NCBI RefSeq assembly: GCF_001693385.1
Contig: NZ_CP016428.1
Span: forward strand, 558,001-622,000
Reading direction: 5' to 3'
From: Bradyrhizobium icense
Lineage (GTDB): Bacteria; Pseudomonadota; Alphaproteobacteria; Rhizobiales; Xanthobacteraceae
DNA length: 64,000 nt
Of the stretch, positions 8,787 to 17,315 are shown one piece after another. The position numbers and the translations under genes are program-made. A model generated the notes under the pieces. The model searched no databases and was not told the origin of the DNA. It was given only the letters and a program-made list of their open reading frames with translations. Each line of letters begins with the position of its first letter. Within the stretch, counting starts at the first letter, position 1.

Positions 8787-10472
8787 TCACCCCTCCGGCA
8801 AACCGGCCGCTGCCATCAACTGCATGATCCGTTCGGCCGCCTCGATATAGACCGGGCTGGAATTCTTCCTGGGCGGCGGGACGTTGCGGTAGGTCGAGCC
8901 GGGCCGCAATTCCATTCCCTTTTGCATCGCAGCTTTGGCTTCCTCGGCCTTGCCCAACTGCTGGTAGGCGGCCGCCAGCAGCATATGCGTGCGTCCGCTG
9001 GCGGATGTGATCGCGATCGACTTCTGCAGCCACGGCACGGCGTCTTCGGCGCGGCCCATCAGGAGATTGGCCCAGCCCGCACCGATCATCCAGGTCCAGC
9101 GCGAGACCTGCGGGGTGTCGAAGCGATCCGCCTGCTTGAACGTCGCCAGCGCATCCTCGAAGCGTCCGGTTTGTATTTGTGCAAGGCCGATATGGTACAG
9201 TGCGATTCCGTTCCAGGGATCGAAGCTCAGCGCCCGCGCGCACGCGACCAGGTTTGAGCGGAACTGGTTGGTGGCGTTGAGGAAGCGGCAATACGCTTCA
9301 TTCGCCGGGATATGATTGGGCTTTGCGCGCAGCGTATGCTGCAACATCGCCTCAACCTTGGTCTCCGCGGCCTCGCGCTCGGCTCCGCTCACCCACACCA
9401 TCTGCACACCGCGCATCAGCAGTGCGGCGAGCGCGATCTGAACGTCTGTACTGTCGGGGTCCTCGGTGAGCGCATGTTCCAGCATCGCCTGCGCGGCCTT
9501 GAAACGCTCCGGCGAGGTCTGATTGATGTGGGCGGTGGCCTGTTCGATCACGACCCTGCTCTTCGCCGCCGATCGCGGGTCGGCGTTGAGGAGTTCGTTG
9601 AGGCGCAGCGCCAGTGCGTGACCTATGCCCGCTGCGAGCCGGGACTGCTGGAGCTGCACGTCGATATCTTCTGTAATGCCGACGGAATGCGAGGCGGTCC
9701 ACTTGACCTCGCCGGTATCGGTAGCGGTCATGCGCGCCCGTATCGTCCAGGCGTGCTCGCTCCTCTGCAGTTCGCCCCTCACGACGAAGTCGGCTTTCGA
9801 TGCGGCCGCGTCCGGAGCCAGCACGCGGATGTTTTCGATCTTCGCCAGCCCGTCTGTCAGACGGCCGCCGACGTTCGCCGCCATCTGGGCAACCAGCGGA
9901 TCGTTGCTCGCATCCGCGATTTGCGTCACGGCGATCGTCGCGGGCCCGCGCGCAAAGATGAGACCCGGGCGCAACAGCCACACGGCGATCGCGGTGCACA
10001 GAATGGCAAGCCCAGCGATGGACGCGAAGGCCGCGCCGCGACGCCGGCTGAGGTCGAGAAAGCGGTTCGTCGTTTCGCCGTTCGCCTTGGTCGCCGCGTT
10101 CGCGTCTGGTGCGGTCGGCGTGGGCTCGCTGGCGGCGGCCGTCTCGGGGGTGGCCATCCCGGTCTCGTCGGCCCCGGTAACTTCGGCCTCGAACAGGTAG
10201 CCGCGGCCGGAGATCACCCGGACCATCTGGCGCTTCTCGTCGCCGAGCGCGGCTCGGACGTCGCGGATGCACTGAAACAGGCTGTCCTCGCCGACATGGA
10301 CGTTCGGCCAGACCGCCTCCATCAATTGCTGCTTGCTCAGCACGCGCCCTGCATTGGTGGCGAACAGCCGCAGCATCTCCAGGGCTTTGGGCCGGAGCTT
10401 GATCGTGCCGCCATCGGGGCGGCGCAGCTCGGCGCGCTCGGAATCGAGCTCGAAACCAGAAAAGCGCAGCAC
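8787..10472 (-). CDS. Membrane-bound CadC/ToxR-like transcriptional regulator with TPR-type C-terminus
   Basis: A 561-residue protein that should bind DNA from the membrane. Residues 1-98 form an OmpR-type winged helix (FELDSERAELRRPDG, LRPKALEMLRLFATNAGRVLSKQQLMEAVWP, DVRAALGD, ISGRGYLFE). A low-complexity linker (about 100-138) leads to one transmembrane helix (about 146-168). The periplasmic part holds a domain with ITQIADASNDPLVAQMAANVGGRLTDGLAKI followed by TPR-like repeats, ending near PEGLPE at residue 561. This matches the CadC/HilA-like regulators common in Bradyrhizobium. A 6-bp inverted repeat (GTTTGG-AGCA-CCAAAC, 10530-10545) lies 58 bases upstream and could be its own operator. 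Target genes are unknown. Confidence 0.88.
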   Translation of the reverse strand: MLRFSGFELDSERAELRRPDGGTIKLRPKALEMLRLFATNAGRVLSKQQLMEAVWPNVHVGEDSLFQCIRDVRAALGDEKRQMVRVISGRGYLFEAEVTGADETGMATPETAAASEPTPTAPDANAATKANGETTNRFLDLSRRRGAAFASIAGLAILCTAIAVWLLRPGLIFARGPATIAVTQIADASNDPLVAQMAANVGGRLTDGLAKIENIRVLAPDAAASKADFVVRGELQRSEHAWTIRARMTATDTGEVKWTASHSVGITEDIDVQLQQSRLAAGIGHALALRLNELLNADPRSAAKSRVVIEQATAHINQTSPERFKAAQAMLEHALTEDPDSTDVQIALAALLMRGVQMVWVSGAEREAAETKVEAMLQHTLRAKPNHIPANEAYCRFLNATNQFRSNLVACARALSFDPWNGIALYHIGLAQIQTGRFEDALATFKQADRFDTPQVSRWTWMIGAGWANLLMGRAEDAVPWLQKSIAITSASGRTHMLLAAAYQQLGKAEEAKAAMQKGMELRPGSTYRNVPPPRKNSSPVYIEAAERIMQLMAAAGLPEG

Positions 10473-10931
10473 TATCCCCTCCGACCCGCCACGGTCCCCA
10501 TTTAATGCCGGATCGCCCCGGAAAATGTGGTTTGGAGCACCAAACGCCGAATATCAGAAAAATTTCAGAATGTCTCAACAGCAGTTTCAGGACGTTCACC
10601 GGCCGAAATGACAAGGATGGGCGAGGTTGATTTGGGGAGTCGTGCCGAATGGGGACCGCGATGCCCCGGGCAGGCGCGCGGACGTCGGTGGGCGAGCGGA
10701 CAATGGTCGGTGCACGTTATTGTCATGTTGGATTGCGCGGCGTCGGCTGCAGGTTGAGCGGAAGCGCCGCGTTGGCGCATGACTTCAACCCCGGTTGCCG
10801 AATTGAATGGCGCAACGCTTTTGCGGTTGGCGCTGCCTTCGAAGGCCAGTTCTCCAATGTTACCCGCAGTTACGTCGGCAAAGGCGTCGTGCGCCATGTG
10901 TGGTGAGCTTCACAAACGGACCAGCATCTTC
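10473..10931. other. Intergenic region between divergent genes
   Basis: About 460 bases between the CadC-like regulator and a small plus-strand gene. Apart from the inverted repeat at 10530-10545 nothing stands out. Short overlapping frames on both strands have no domain and no ribosome binding site. Confidence 0.45.
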
Positions 10932-11183
10932 ATGCTGAAATCAGTTGGCTCCGCCCACGACAAGGCCTTTGAAGAAGCCGATCAGCCCGCAGCGCAAGGA
11001 TCGAACGGCATGGACGACGTCCTGAACCTCGCCCAGGTCAAGGCCGAACTGTCCCATCTGAATCGTCTGGAGGAAAGACGTGCGGCCAATGTGGCGAACC
11101 TGAAGCGCCTGAAGGAAGCCTGCGACGCTCTCCTGGGTAAGGGAAGCGAAGTCGCGGGGATCTCGACCTCACGAAGACTCTAG
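10932..11183 (+). CDS. Small hypothetical protein, predicted coiled coil, 83 aa
   Basis: A short soluble protein without a recognised family. Residues about 35-72 (MDDVLNLAQVKAELSHLNRLEE and the following stretch to LKRLKEACDALL) have the heptad-like pattern of a coiled coil, so dimerisation is likely. The frame could also start earlier at 10779, but the upstream part is low in coding character, so I prefer the ATG at 10932. It ends four bases inside the convergent minus-strand gene. Nothing indicates its role. Confidence 0.42.
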   Translation: MLKSVGSAHDKAFEEADQPAAQGSNGMDDVLNLAQVKAELSHLNRLEERRAANVANLKRLKEACDALLGKGSEVAGISTSRRL

Positions 11184-12432
11184 CTAGTGCAGCCGAAATG
11201 TCGCGCCAGCGGGCGACGCGCCTCCCGTCTCAACTGGGCGACGCCCAATTCCGCCCACATCCAGTCGAAGCTGTAGCCCGCCATCGCAGGATTGGATTCG
11301 CCGGCCTTGGCGGTGCGGTTTTCCATCATCTTGAGCCAGTCGACGACTTTGGCCCGTCCGCTTTTGGTCTTGACCGCCGCGCGCGGCGACTTGTTGCCGA
11401 GCGCCGGGACGGGCTCATCGAGCGTCTCGCGATAGTGCCGGTCCATGGTCTCGTGGATGATGGCGCGGTGCTCCTCCTCCGAGATACCGAGTTCTTGAAG
11501 TTCATCGTCATCTTCATCGTCATCCGATACGAGCATTTGGTCGATGGTTGCCGTCTCGACGGTAAGAGGTTTGGACGATCGCGCCCGGGCGGCCGACGAC
11601 CTGGCGCGCTTTTTCCCGCCAATCCAATTCCATTGCGTCGCATTGATCGGCCGCAGGTCGGCACACGAATCCAGCACCCTGCGGACGTCGTCTTCCATCG
11701 TGCCCTCGGCGAGCGGATAGCGAACCGTGCACATCAGAAGTTCATCACCATCGAAATTCCGCAACTCGGGAAGGTTCCGCGCAGCCCGATCGATCGTGTC
11801 AAGGAGCCAGACGGTCGTGAAGGTCGGGCTGACCGCACGCAGCTTTTCGGTTTCGGAAAGGCTGGCGATCGCGGCGGCGTCGAATTCCTCTCCGATCGTC
11901 CTGGCAAGCGCCTGCTTATCCTTTTTGGTGAGCTTCGCCAGTCTGCGAAAGCCGTCGAGGAGGTCTTCCGACGCCTGATGCTCGTACGGCAGCACGGCTC
12001 CGCTGATCTGCGTCTGTTGCCGCACCTGCAAGACACGCCCGGCGAAGCGGTCCCATTGTTTGAGGAAACGGGTTGCCAACCGCTCGCTGATCAGGACCGG
12101 CTCACCGCCGCGCACGAGGTCGCGCGCACGGAACGATTTGTCGAGGACGACGTCGCTCACTTCATAGAGGCTCATCGCCGAACCTCGCAATGCGGTGATA
12201 TAGGCGCGAACGGATGCGGTTTCCTTCCAGCCCCGGCGCTTCAGATAGTCTTCGACGATGTTGCTGCCGTCGTCGAACTCCCGCGTCAGCATGTCCTCAA
12301 ACGCGCAGGCCCAGACTGTGTGCATGAAATAATCTTCGCCGAGGATCGAGACGATCTCGTCCGGCTCGAGGCCTCTTTTCCCATGCTGACGAACTCGACC
12401 GTATGTTGCAGCTCATTCCAGTCGATCAGCAT
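11180..12432 (-). CDS. Hypothetical acidic protein, interrupted by an apparent -1 frameshift near its start
   Basis: The uninterrupted part (12325 down to 11180, 381 codons) has no good start. Coding character clearly continues upstream (LEPDEIVSILGEDYF before the first Met), but that frame meets a stop with no start codon. In the other frame an ATG at 12432, preceded by a good AGGAGA site, encodes MLIDWNELQHTVEFVSMGK. The two join if reading shifts by -1 near 12372-12381, exactly at the heptamer G-GGA-AAA. The protein has an acidic stretch (SDDDEDDDELQELG) and a C-terminal PVPALGNKSPRAAVKTKSGR motif, which resembles the DUF2384-like tail found on SEC-C-type proteins. Function unknown. It could be a pseudogene, a sequencing error or programmed frameshifting. 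Confidence 0.65.
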
Positions 12433-12522
12433 CGATGCTCTCCTGCTTGCTCCGGCGAAACGCTTCCCCCTCGCGCGCTCAATCAGATCGCATCTAAAAT
12501 TTTCATTGCTTGATTGATGCTG

Positions 12523-13998
12523 TCAATCCTTCGTCACATGAACTCCGGGCCTTTGCCCGGCGTTCCACTTGCCCTCGATCGCGCGCTCGATCTGCGCCGC
12601 CAGTTGCAACAATAAGCCGTCATTGGCCTGCTTGGCGATGGCCTGGATGCCGAGCGGCAGGCCGTGCTCATGGGTGGCTAGCGGCAGCGAGATCGCGGGG
12701 ATGCCGCAGAGATTGGCGAGCGGGGTGAAGGCAAAATTGCGCCAGAGATTGCCGAACCAGTCGAGCACGTCTGGATTGTCGCTGGTCGTCAGATACTCCG
12801 TGGTGCCGACCTTCGGCGTCGGCAACACCGTGATCGGCGTGAGGATGATGTCCCAGTCTTCGAAGAACGCGCCAAAGCCGCGCGATGTGGTGTTGAACAC
12901 CGCCTGCATTCGTGCCCGGTCGGCATAGCTCGTGTTGCGGCCATGCTCCCAGATCCGGATGTTGATCGGCTCGATCAGATCTTCCGGTGGTTTCTCCAGC
13001 CCGCGCGCTGCGAGCATGTTACCGATCACGACGGCAAAATTGCTGATGTAGCAGGTGGTCTGCGCCGCGAAGGCTTCGCCATAGTCCAGATCGGGCAGGG
13101 CGTAGTCGACGTGATGGCCGAGACCTTCGAGGAGGCGCCCGGCCTTCTGCAACTCGGCCGCGATATGCGGCGTCGCACGATAATCACCCCACTGGTACGA
13201 TAGCGCGATTTTCAGCCGCGCAGGATCGCGCGCGATCATCCGCGTGTAAGGCTCCGGCGGGCTCCAGAACGGCATGAATTCGCCCGGCGCCGGACCGCGG
13301 CAGGCATCGACGAAGGCGGCGGTGTCGCGCACCGAGCGCGACTGGCAGCCTTGGATCGAGACCAGCCCGCTCAAATCAGAGAGGTGCGGCGACAGCGAGA
13401 ACACGCCGCGCGAGACTTTCAGCCCGATATTGCCGTTGACGCCGGCGGGAATCCGGATCGATCCGCCGCCGTCGGTCGCATGCGCGATCGGCACCGCGCC
13501 GGCGGCGACCATCGCGGCGCTGCCGGCCGACGATCCGCAGGTGGTGTAGTCGGTATTCCAGGGATTGCGCGTGACGTAGACGGCGGGATTGTCGGCAGAG
13601 CTGCAAACGCCGAATTCCGGCGTGGTCGTACGTCCGATCAAATTGAGCCCGGCCCCGCGCATCTTCCTGGTAAGGAACGTGTCGGCGGTGGCGCGATTGC
13701 CGCGCATGAACAGCGAGCCCATCTCCTGCAGCCGGCCCTTGAGCGTCGGACCGAGGTCCTTCATCAGGAAGGGAAGTCCGGCAAACGGGCCGTCGAGATT
13801 GGTCCCATCGGTGGCGGGATCGGCGACCGCATCCTCGAACACTTCGACGACGGCCGAAAGCGGGGGGTCGACCTTGGCGATGGCGGCGGCGGCCTGCGTC
13901 GCGAGTTCGGCGGCCGTCAGCTCGCCCTTCGCGACACGCGCGGCCAGCGCGACGCCGTCGTGTGCGGCCCATTCGTCCCAGCTCATCGGCAATGTCAT
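12523..13998 (-). CDS. Amidase, amidase-signature family
   Basis: A 491-residue cytoplasmic hydrolase with the Ser-cisSer-Lys triad of the amidase-signature family: Lys80 in GLPFLMKDLGPT, the cis-Ser in CGSSAGSAA (about 156) and the nucleophile Ser180 in DGGGSIRIPA. The family cleaves C-N bonds of amides and carbamates; related proteins include GatA, but no gatB/gatC is adjacent, so a catabolic amidase is more likely. The glycine-rich motif reads GSSAGS instead of the usual GSSGGS, a mild change. It sits 69 bases after the VOC-protein gene on the same strand and may share a transcript. Substrate unknown. Confidence 0.92.
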   Translation of the reverse strand: MTLPMSWDEWAAHDGVALAARVAKGELTAAELATQAAAAIAKVDPPLSAVVEVFEDAVADPATDGTNLDGPFAGLPFLMKDLGPTLKGRLQEMGSLFMRGNRATADTFLTRKMRGAGLNLIGRTTTPEFGVCSSADNPAVYVTRNPWNTDYTTCGSSAGSAAMVAAGAVPIAHATDGGGSIRIPAGVNGNIGLKVSRGVFSLSPHLSDLSGLVSIQGCQSRSVRDTAAFVDACRGPAPGEFMPFWSPPEPYTRMIARDPARLKIALSYQWGDYRATPHIAAELQKAGRLLEGLGHHVDYALPDLDYGEAFAAQTTCYISNFAVVIGNMLAARGLEKPPEDLIEPINIRIWEHGRNTSYADRARMQAVFNTTSRGFGAFFEDWDIILTPITVLPTPKVGTTEYLTTSDNPDVLDWFGNLWRNFAFTPLANLCGIPAISLPLATHEHGLPLGIQAIAKQANDGLLLQLAAQIERAIEGKWNAGQRPGVHVTKD

Positions 13999-14067
13999 TC
14001 GACTATCCTCTTGGCACAGCTTTGACCCCGGCGCACGGGACGCTGTCGTTCATTCGTTGTCGCCCCG

Positions 14068-15030
14068 TCAAACCTTGATCAGACGCACTTTTGTCCCCCA
14101 AGGGTCGGCGGTCTCAACGCCGTTCGCGATCGCCGCCGCCGGTGCGCCCGCCTGCCGCAGGCGCTGCTCCTGAGCCTGCAGGATCTCCTCCGACGCGACC
14201 TCGAGCGAAAACCATGCAAGTCCCGTGGCCGCATCATCCCGCCGGCCGGCGCCGGCGCTCTGCCAGACATTGATGCCGAGGTGATGATGATAGCGCCCAG
14301 AGGACAGGAACGCGGCGCCGGTCCGCTTGCGGGTCGGATCGAAGCCGATGGCGCCGCCATAGAATCGGCCGGCCTGTTCGAGGTCGCCGACGCGCAGGTG
14401 CATGTGGCCGATGCGGAGGCCGTCGGGCGCCCCGGCAAAGTTGGAGATGCGCGGATTCGTCAGCGTCAGCAGGCCGTCGATATCGAGCGGGTCGGTCGCC
14501 ATTGCGACCGTGCCGCCATCCCATTTCCAGCTTTCGGGTGCGCGGTCGGCGTAGACCTCGATACCGTTGCCTTCGGGATCGTCGAGATAGACGGATTCGC
14601 TGACGAGGTGATCGGCAAATCCGGAGAGCGGCACCTTGTTCGTCGCGGCGTGCACCAGCCAGCGCGCGAGATCCTTGCGGGTCGGCATCAGGAAGGCGGT
14701 GTGATAGAGGCCCGCGGCATTCCGCGTCTCGGTGGCAGCGCCCGCGCGCAGGCTGAGATCGAGCAGCGGCACGCCGCCCGCGCCGAGACGGGCGCCTGTA
14801 GCCGTGCGCTGCATGACGGTGAGCCCGATCGCATCGCGATAGTAGTCGGTGACGAGATCGAGGTTACGCACGCGCAACGTCACCATGCCGATCTGCATCG
14901 GCGTCCGGCTGGCGAAGGTCGGCTCGGCAGCGGCCGTTCCTTCCGCCAGCGCTGCCGCCGTGGCCGCCGCGCTCAACGATGAGGCGCCGGCGAGGTGAAG
15001 GAGAGTGCGGCGGGTCAGGTCGATGCTCAT
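14068..15030 (-). CDS. Exported VOC-family protein (catechol 2,3-dioxygenase/glyoxalase fold)
   Basis: A 320-residue protein with a Tat-like leader (LTRRTLLHLAGASSLSAAATAAALA) and two vicinal-oxygen-chelate modules. The first starts at PMQIGMVTLRVRNLDLVTDYYRDAIGL, the second at LRIGHMHLRVGDLEQAGRFYGGAIGF. The histidine in each IGMV/IGHMH strand region and the downstream Glu positions are the places where such enzymes bind metal. The layout matches CatE-like ring-cleaving dioxygenases, but the leader suggests the folded, metal-loaded protein is exported. The amidase gene follows directly. The substrate cannot be deduced. Confidence 0.85.
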   Translation of the reverse strand: MSIDLTRRTLLHLAGASSLSAAATAAALAEGTAAAEPTFASRTPMQIGMVTLRVRNLDLVTDYYRDAIGLTVMQRTATGARLGAGGVPLLDLSLRAGAATETRNAAGLYHTAFLMPTRKDLARWLVHAATNKVPLSGFADHLVSESVYLDDPEGNGIEVYADRAPESWKWDGGTVAMATDPLDIDGLLTLTNPRISNFAGAPDGLRIGHMHLRVGDLEQAGRFYGGAIGFDPTRKRTGAAFLSSGRYHHHLGINVWQSAGAGRRDDAATGLAWFSLEVASEEILQAQEQRLRQAGAPAAAIANGVETADPWGTKVRLIKV

Positions 15031-15242
15031 GACAGCTCCGTTTTCGATCGGCTCAGCGAAGCAAATCCCGCGCCGGTTCTATGCCAGGCAACGCTGTAAC
15101 AGGGCCGGCCGGACCATCGTTGCAGCAGAACGTTTTGCTCCGAGCAAGCTATTTTTCAGCGTAGGGTCGGGCAAAGGAGCGGGCGGGAAGTTCAGGGCAA
15201 ACCTCGGGCGCAATGCGTCGCGAGAATGCTTCGTTACATTCA
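15031..15242. other. Intergenic region between two minus-strand genes
   Basis: About 210 bases upstream of the VOC gene. It should hold that gene's promoter. No site stands out. The repeat element described below starts at its right edge. Confidence 0.4.
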
Positions 15243-15383
15243 GGTGTCATCGTCCGCCAACGGGTCGCGCGAATGCGCGCCCGATGACAGGCTCCAGCGG
15301 ACGATCCAGTATCCCAGAGACAGCAGTGATAGAACCGAGAAGCCGCAGCGTACTGGATCCCCGCCTTCGCGGGGATGACAGCT
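15243..15383. repeat. Bradyrhizobium-type composite palindromic repeat
   Basis: The element runs from TGTCATCG to CGGGGATGACAG. It has a hairpin at CCCCGC-CTTC-GCGGGG (15359-15374), a second imperfect hairpin around CGGGTCGCGC/GCGCGCCCG near 15261-15284, and the words GATCCAGTATCCCAGAGAC and TACTGGATCC. These words recur as intergenic repeats in Bradyrhizobium and Rhodopseudomonas genomes (from general knowledge, not checked here). Unusually, it lies inside the 3' part of a reading frame. Confidence 0.7.
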
Positions 15384-15786
15384 TCGTAAGTGGCACGCTG
15401 TGTGAGACGACGCTCGGTCGGCTATGCCTCCGCCGGCCCTGATCGAGGAAGCCGGTGACGCTGCGGATGCGGCCGTCGCTGAGGACTGCGAAATCCGTGC
15501 CCTTGATCGGGCTGTCGCCGCCGTCGGGGCCGAGACCCCAGGAGAAGCGGATGTGGTTACCGAAACCATTGGGTTCGCCGATCAGCCTGAACCTGAAATC
15601 CGGAAAGCGCTGCTGCACGCCGGCGATCAGCGCGTCCACGCCGTCACGGCCGTCGCCCGACATCAGCGGGTCGATATATCGGGCGTCGCTGGTCCAGTTC
15701 TGGCTGAGAATTTCGCGACGGCGGCTCGGCGTCCGCTCGTTCCACAGATCGATGTAGCTGCGGGCGATCTTGTTGATGTCGGTCAT
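15247..15786 (-). CDS. NTF2/SnoaL-like protein with a repeat-encoded C-terminal extension
   Basis: A 179-codon gene with a good AAGGAGAGC site before the ATG. Residues 1-116 form a SnoaL-like alpha+beta-barrel domain (MTDINKIARSYIDLWNER, DGVDALIAGVQQRFPDFRFRLIG, ending SVTGFLDQ), which is the full normal length of the family. The last 60 or so residues are Arg/Ser-rich (KLSSPRRRGSS and onward) and are encoded by an intergenic-type palindromic repeat. The native stop was therefore probably lost when the repeat arrived or the 3' end was deleted. Such domains act as small ligand-binding proteins or isomerases; no specific reaction can be named. Confidence 0.78.
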   Translation of the reverse strand: MTDINKIARSYIDLWNERTPSRRREILSQNWTSDARYIDPLMSGDGRDGVDALIAGVQQRFPDFRFRLIGEPNGFGNHIRFSWGLGPDGGDSPIKGTDFAVLSDGRIRSVTGFLDQGRRRHSRPSVVSHSVPLTKLSSPRRRGSSTLRLLGSITAVSGILDRPLEPVIGRAFARPVGGR

Positions 15787-16102
15787 CGTGCTCTCCTTCG
15801 TTTCGGCCGAATGGGCCGGCTGACCGACTACCGAAAAATTCCGCGCGCCAATCGATTACCTCGGAGGTCAAGGATTTCGATTTCTGCGGAACCATGCGCC
15901 CTTCGCCCGAACGCGGGCGGCATCGAGTGAACGGCGCAGCAGCACCGCGTCGTGTGGCCGCGGCAGCATCTCGATCGATTGGGCTGTGGCCGGCGCCGGA
16001 TTTGGCGTAAAAGCATGATCTCGACCTCGTTGGGTCCTTGATCAGAGTCAAAGCTTGGCCCTTACCGTCCCATCATAGTGGGGCGATCGATGGTGAACGG
16101 GT
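15787..16102. other. Divergent intergenic region
   Basis: About 315 bases between the SnoaL-like gene (minus) and the hydrolase gene (plus). It should contain both promoters. No repeat, hairpin or RNA gene was recognised. Confidence 0.4.
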
Positions 16103-17245
16103 GTGGCAGAGAAAGCCAGGACGCCAAAACAGGATGCGGGGGCCGACTGGGCGCAGCAGGTGTGGCTGTGGCCGCTGGAAGCTGCGCGATTGGCGCTCGA
16201 CAACTACGCGCAATGGTTCGCCGATCAGAAACCTGCGCCTTCCCCCGCGCCGGAGCAGGCACCGCTCGCCTGGACCACGCCAAACGTGGTGGCGCTGCAA
16301 CTTCCGTCGATGCGGCTGCGCGCGTTTTCGCGCGGGGATGCGGGGCAGCCGGTGCTCGTCTGCGCGCCCTATGCGCTGCACGGCGCGCTGGTTGCGGACT
16401 TCGCACCGGGCCACAGTCTGGTCGGGGCGTTGCAACGAGACGGCATGACCCGCATCTATCTCACGGACTGGCGCTCGGCGACGCCGGAAATGCGCCATCT
16501 GTCGATCGACAATTATCTGGCCGAGCTCAATGTGGCGATCGACGAAATCGGCGCGCCGGTCGATCTTGTCGGCCTGTGCCAGGGCGGATGGCTATCGCTG
16601 GCCTATGCCGCTCGCTTTCCGGGCAAGGTGCGGCGGCTGGTGCTTGCCGGCGCCCCAGTCGACGTTTCCACGCCGTCAGAACTCTCGAAGATGGTGGCTG
16701 CGCTGCCGCAGCCGGCGTTCGAGCAGATGGTGCAGCAGGGCGAGGGAATCGTGAACGGCGAGCACATGCTGCGGTTCTGGAACATTCCGTTCAGTCAGCA
16801 TGACGTGGAAGCCGTGCTGCAAAGGAATCTTCGCGATGGATCGGACGAGGCCCGCATGCTGCTGGACCGTTTCAAGCGCTGGGATCGCGCGCCGCTCGAT
16901 CTGCCGGGGGCCTATTATCTCGAGGTCACCGAACGGGTCTTTCGCGAGAACCAGATCGCTAGAGGGCGCTTCGTCGCACTCGGCCGCAGGATCGATCTCG
17001 CCGAGGTGCGCATGCCGGTCTTCCTGCTGGCGGGAGAGAACGACATCGTCGTCCCGCGCGATCAGGCGTTCGCCACGGCACGGCTATTGGGAACGCAGCC
17101 CGCGTGGCTGGAGCGGGCCTCTGAATCATGCGATCACCTCAGCCTTTTCATGGGGCGCAGGGTCTTGACCCATTCCTGGCGCCGGATCGCGCGATGGCTT
17201 CAGGCTGATATCGGCGATCTCACAGGCGGACGGATCAGCGCGTGA
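16103..17245 (+). CDS. PHA-synthase-like alpha/beta hydrolase with cysteine nucleophile
   Basis: A 380-residue alpha/beta-hydrolase. The nucleophile elbow reads GLCQGG, so Cys159 replaces the usual Ser. Asp314 (GENDIVVP) and His345 (SCDHLSLF) complete a triad. A Cys nucleophile in GxCxGG with these spacings is the mark of the PhaC polyhydroxyalkanoate synthase superfamily. The length is close to class III PhaC, but there is no PhaE, PhaR, phasin or phaAB nearby, so activity on polyester is only a possibility. GTG at 16103 is the first start after an in-frame stop at 16094. It is followed by a strong hairpin and a convergent gene. Confidence 0.8.
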   Translation: MAEKARTPKQDAGADWAQQVWLWPLEAARLALDNYAQWFADQKPAPSPAPEQAPLAWTTPNVVALQLPSMRLRAFSRGDAGQPVLVCAPYALHGALVADFAPGHSLVGALQRDGMTRIYLTDWRSATPEMRHLSIDNYLAELNVAIDEIGAPVDLVGLCQGGWLSLAYAARFPGKVRRLVLAGAPVDVSTPSELSKMVAALPQPAFEQMVQQGEGIVNGEHMLRFWNIPFSQHDVEAVLQRNLRDGSDEARMLLDRFKRWDRAPLDLPGAYYLEVTERVFRENQIARGRFVALGRRIDLAEVRMPVFLLAGENDIVVPRDQAFATARLLGTQPAWLERASESCDHLSLFMGRRVLTHSWRRIARWLQADIGDLTGGRISA

Positions 17246-17259
17246 GATGCGGACGAAAA

Positions 17260-17289
17260 TGCCCCGGATTGCGCCTGCAATCCGGGGCA
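17260..17289 (-). terminator. Intrinsic terminator between convergent genes
   Basis: A perfect 13-bp stem (TGCCCCGGATTGC at 17260-17272 with its complement at 17277-17289, loop GCCT). Read on the minus strand it is followed by ATTTTC, so it best serves the RidA gene. It may also stop plus-strand transcripts of the hydrolase. Confidence 0.7.
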
Positions 17290-17315
17290 GCAAGACTGTT
17301 CGCGGCTGGCTGGCG

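Noticed and set aside
9312..10505. 397-residue open frame on the plus strand
   Set aside because: Complement of the CadC-like regulator gene; the sense protein has a recognisable winged helix and membrane helix.
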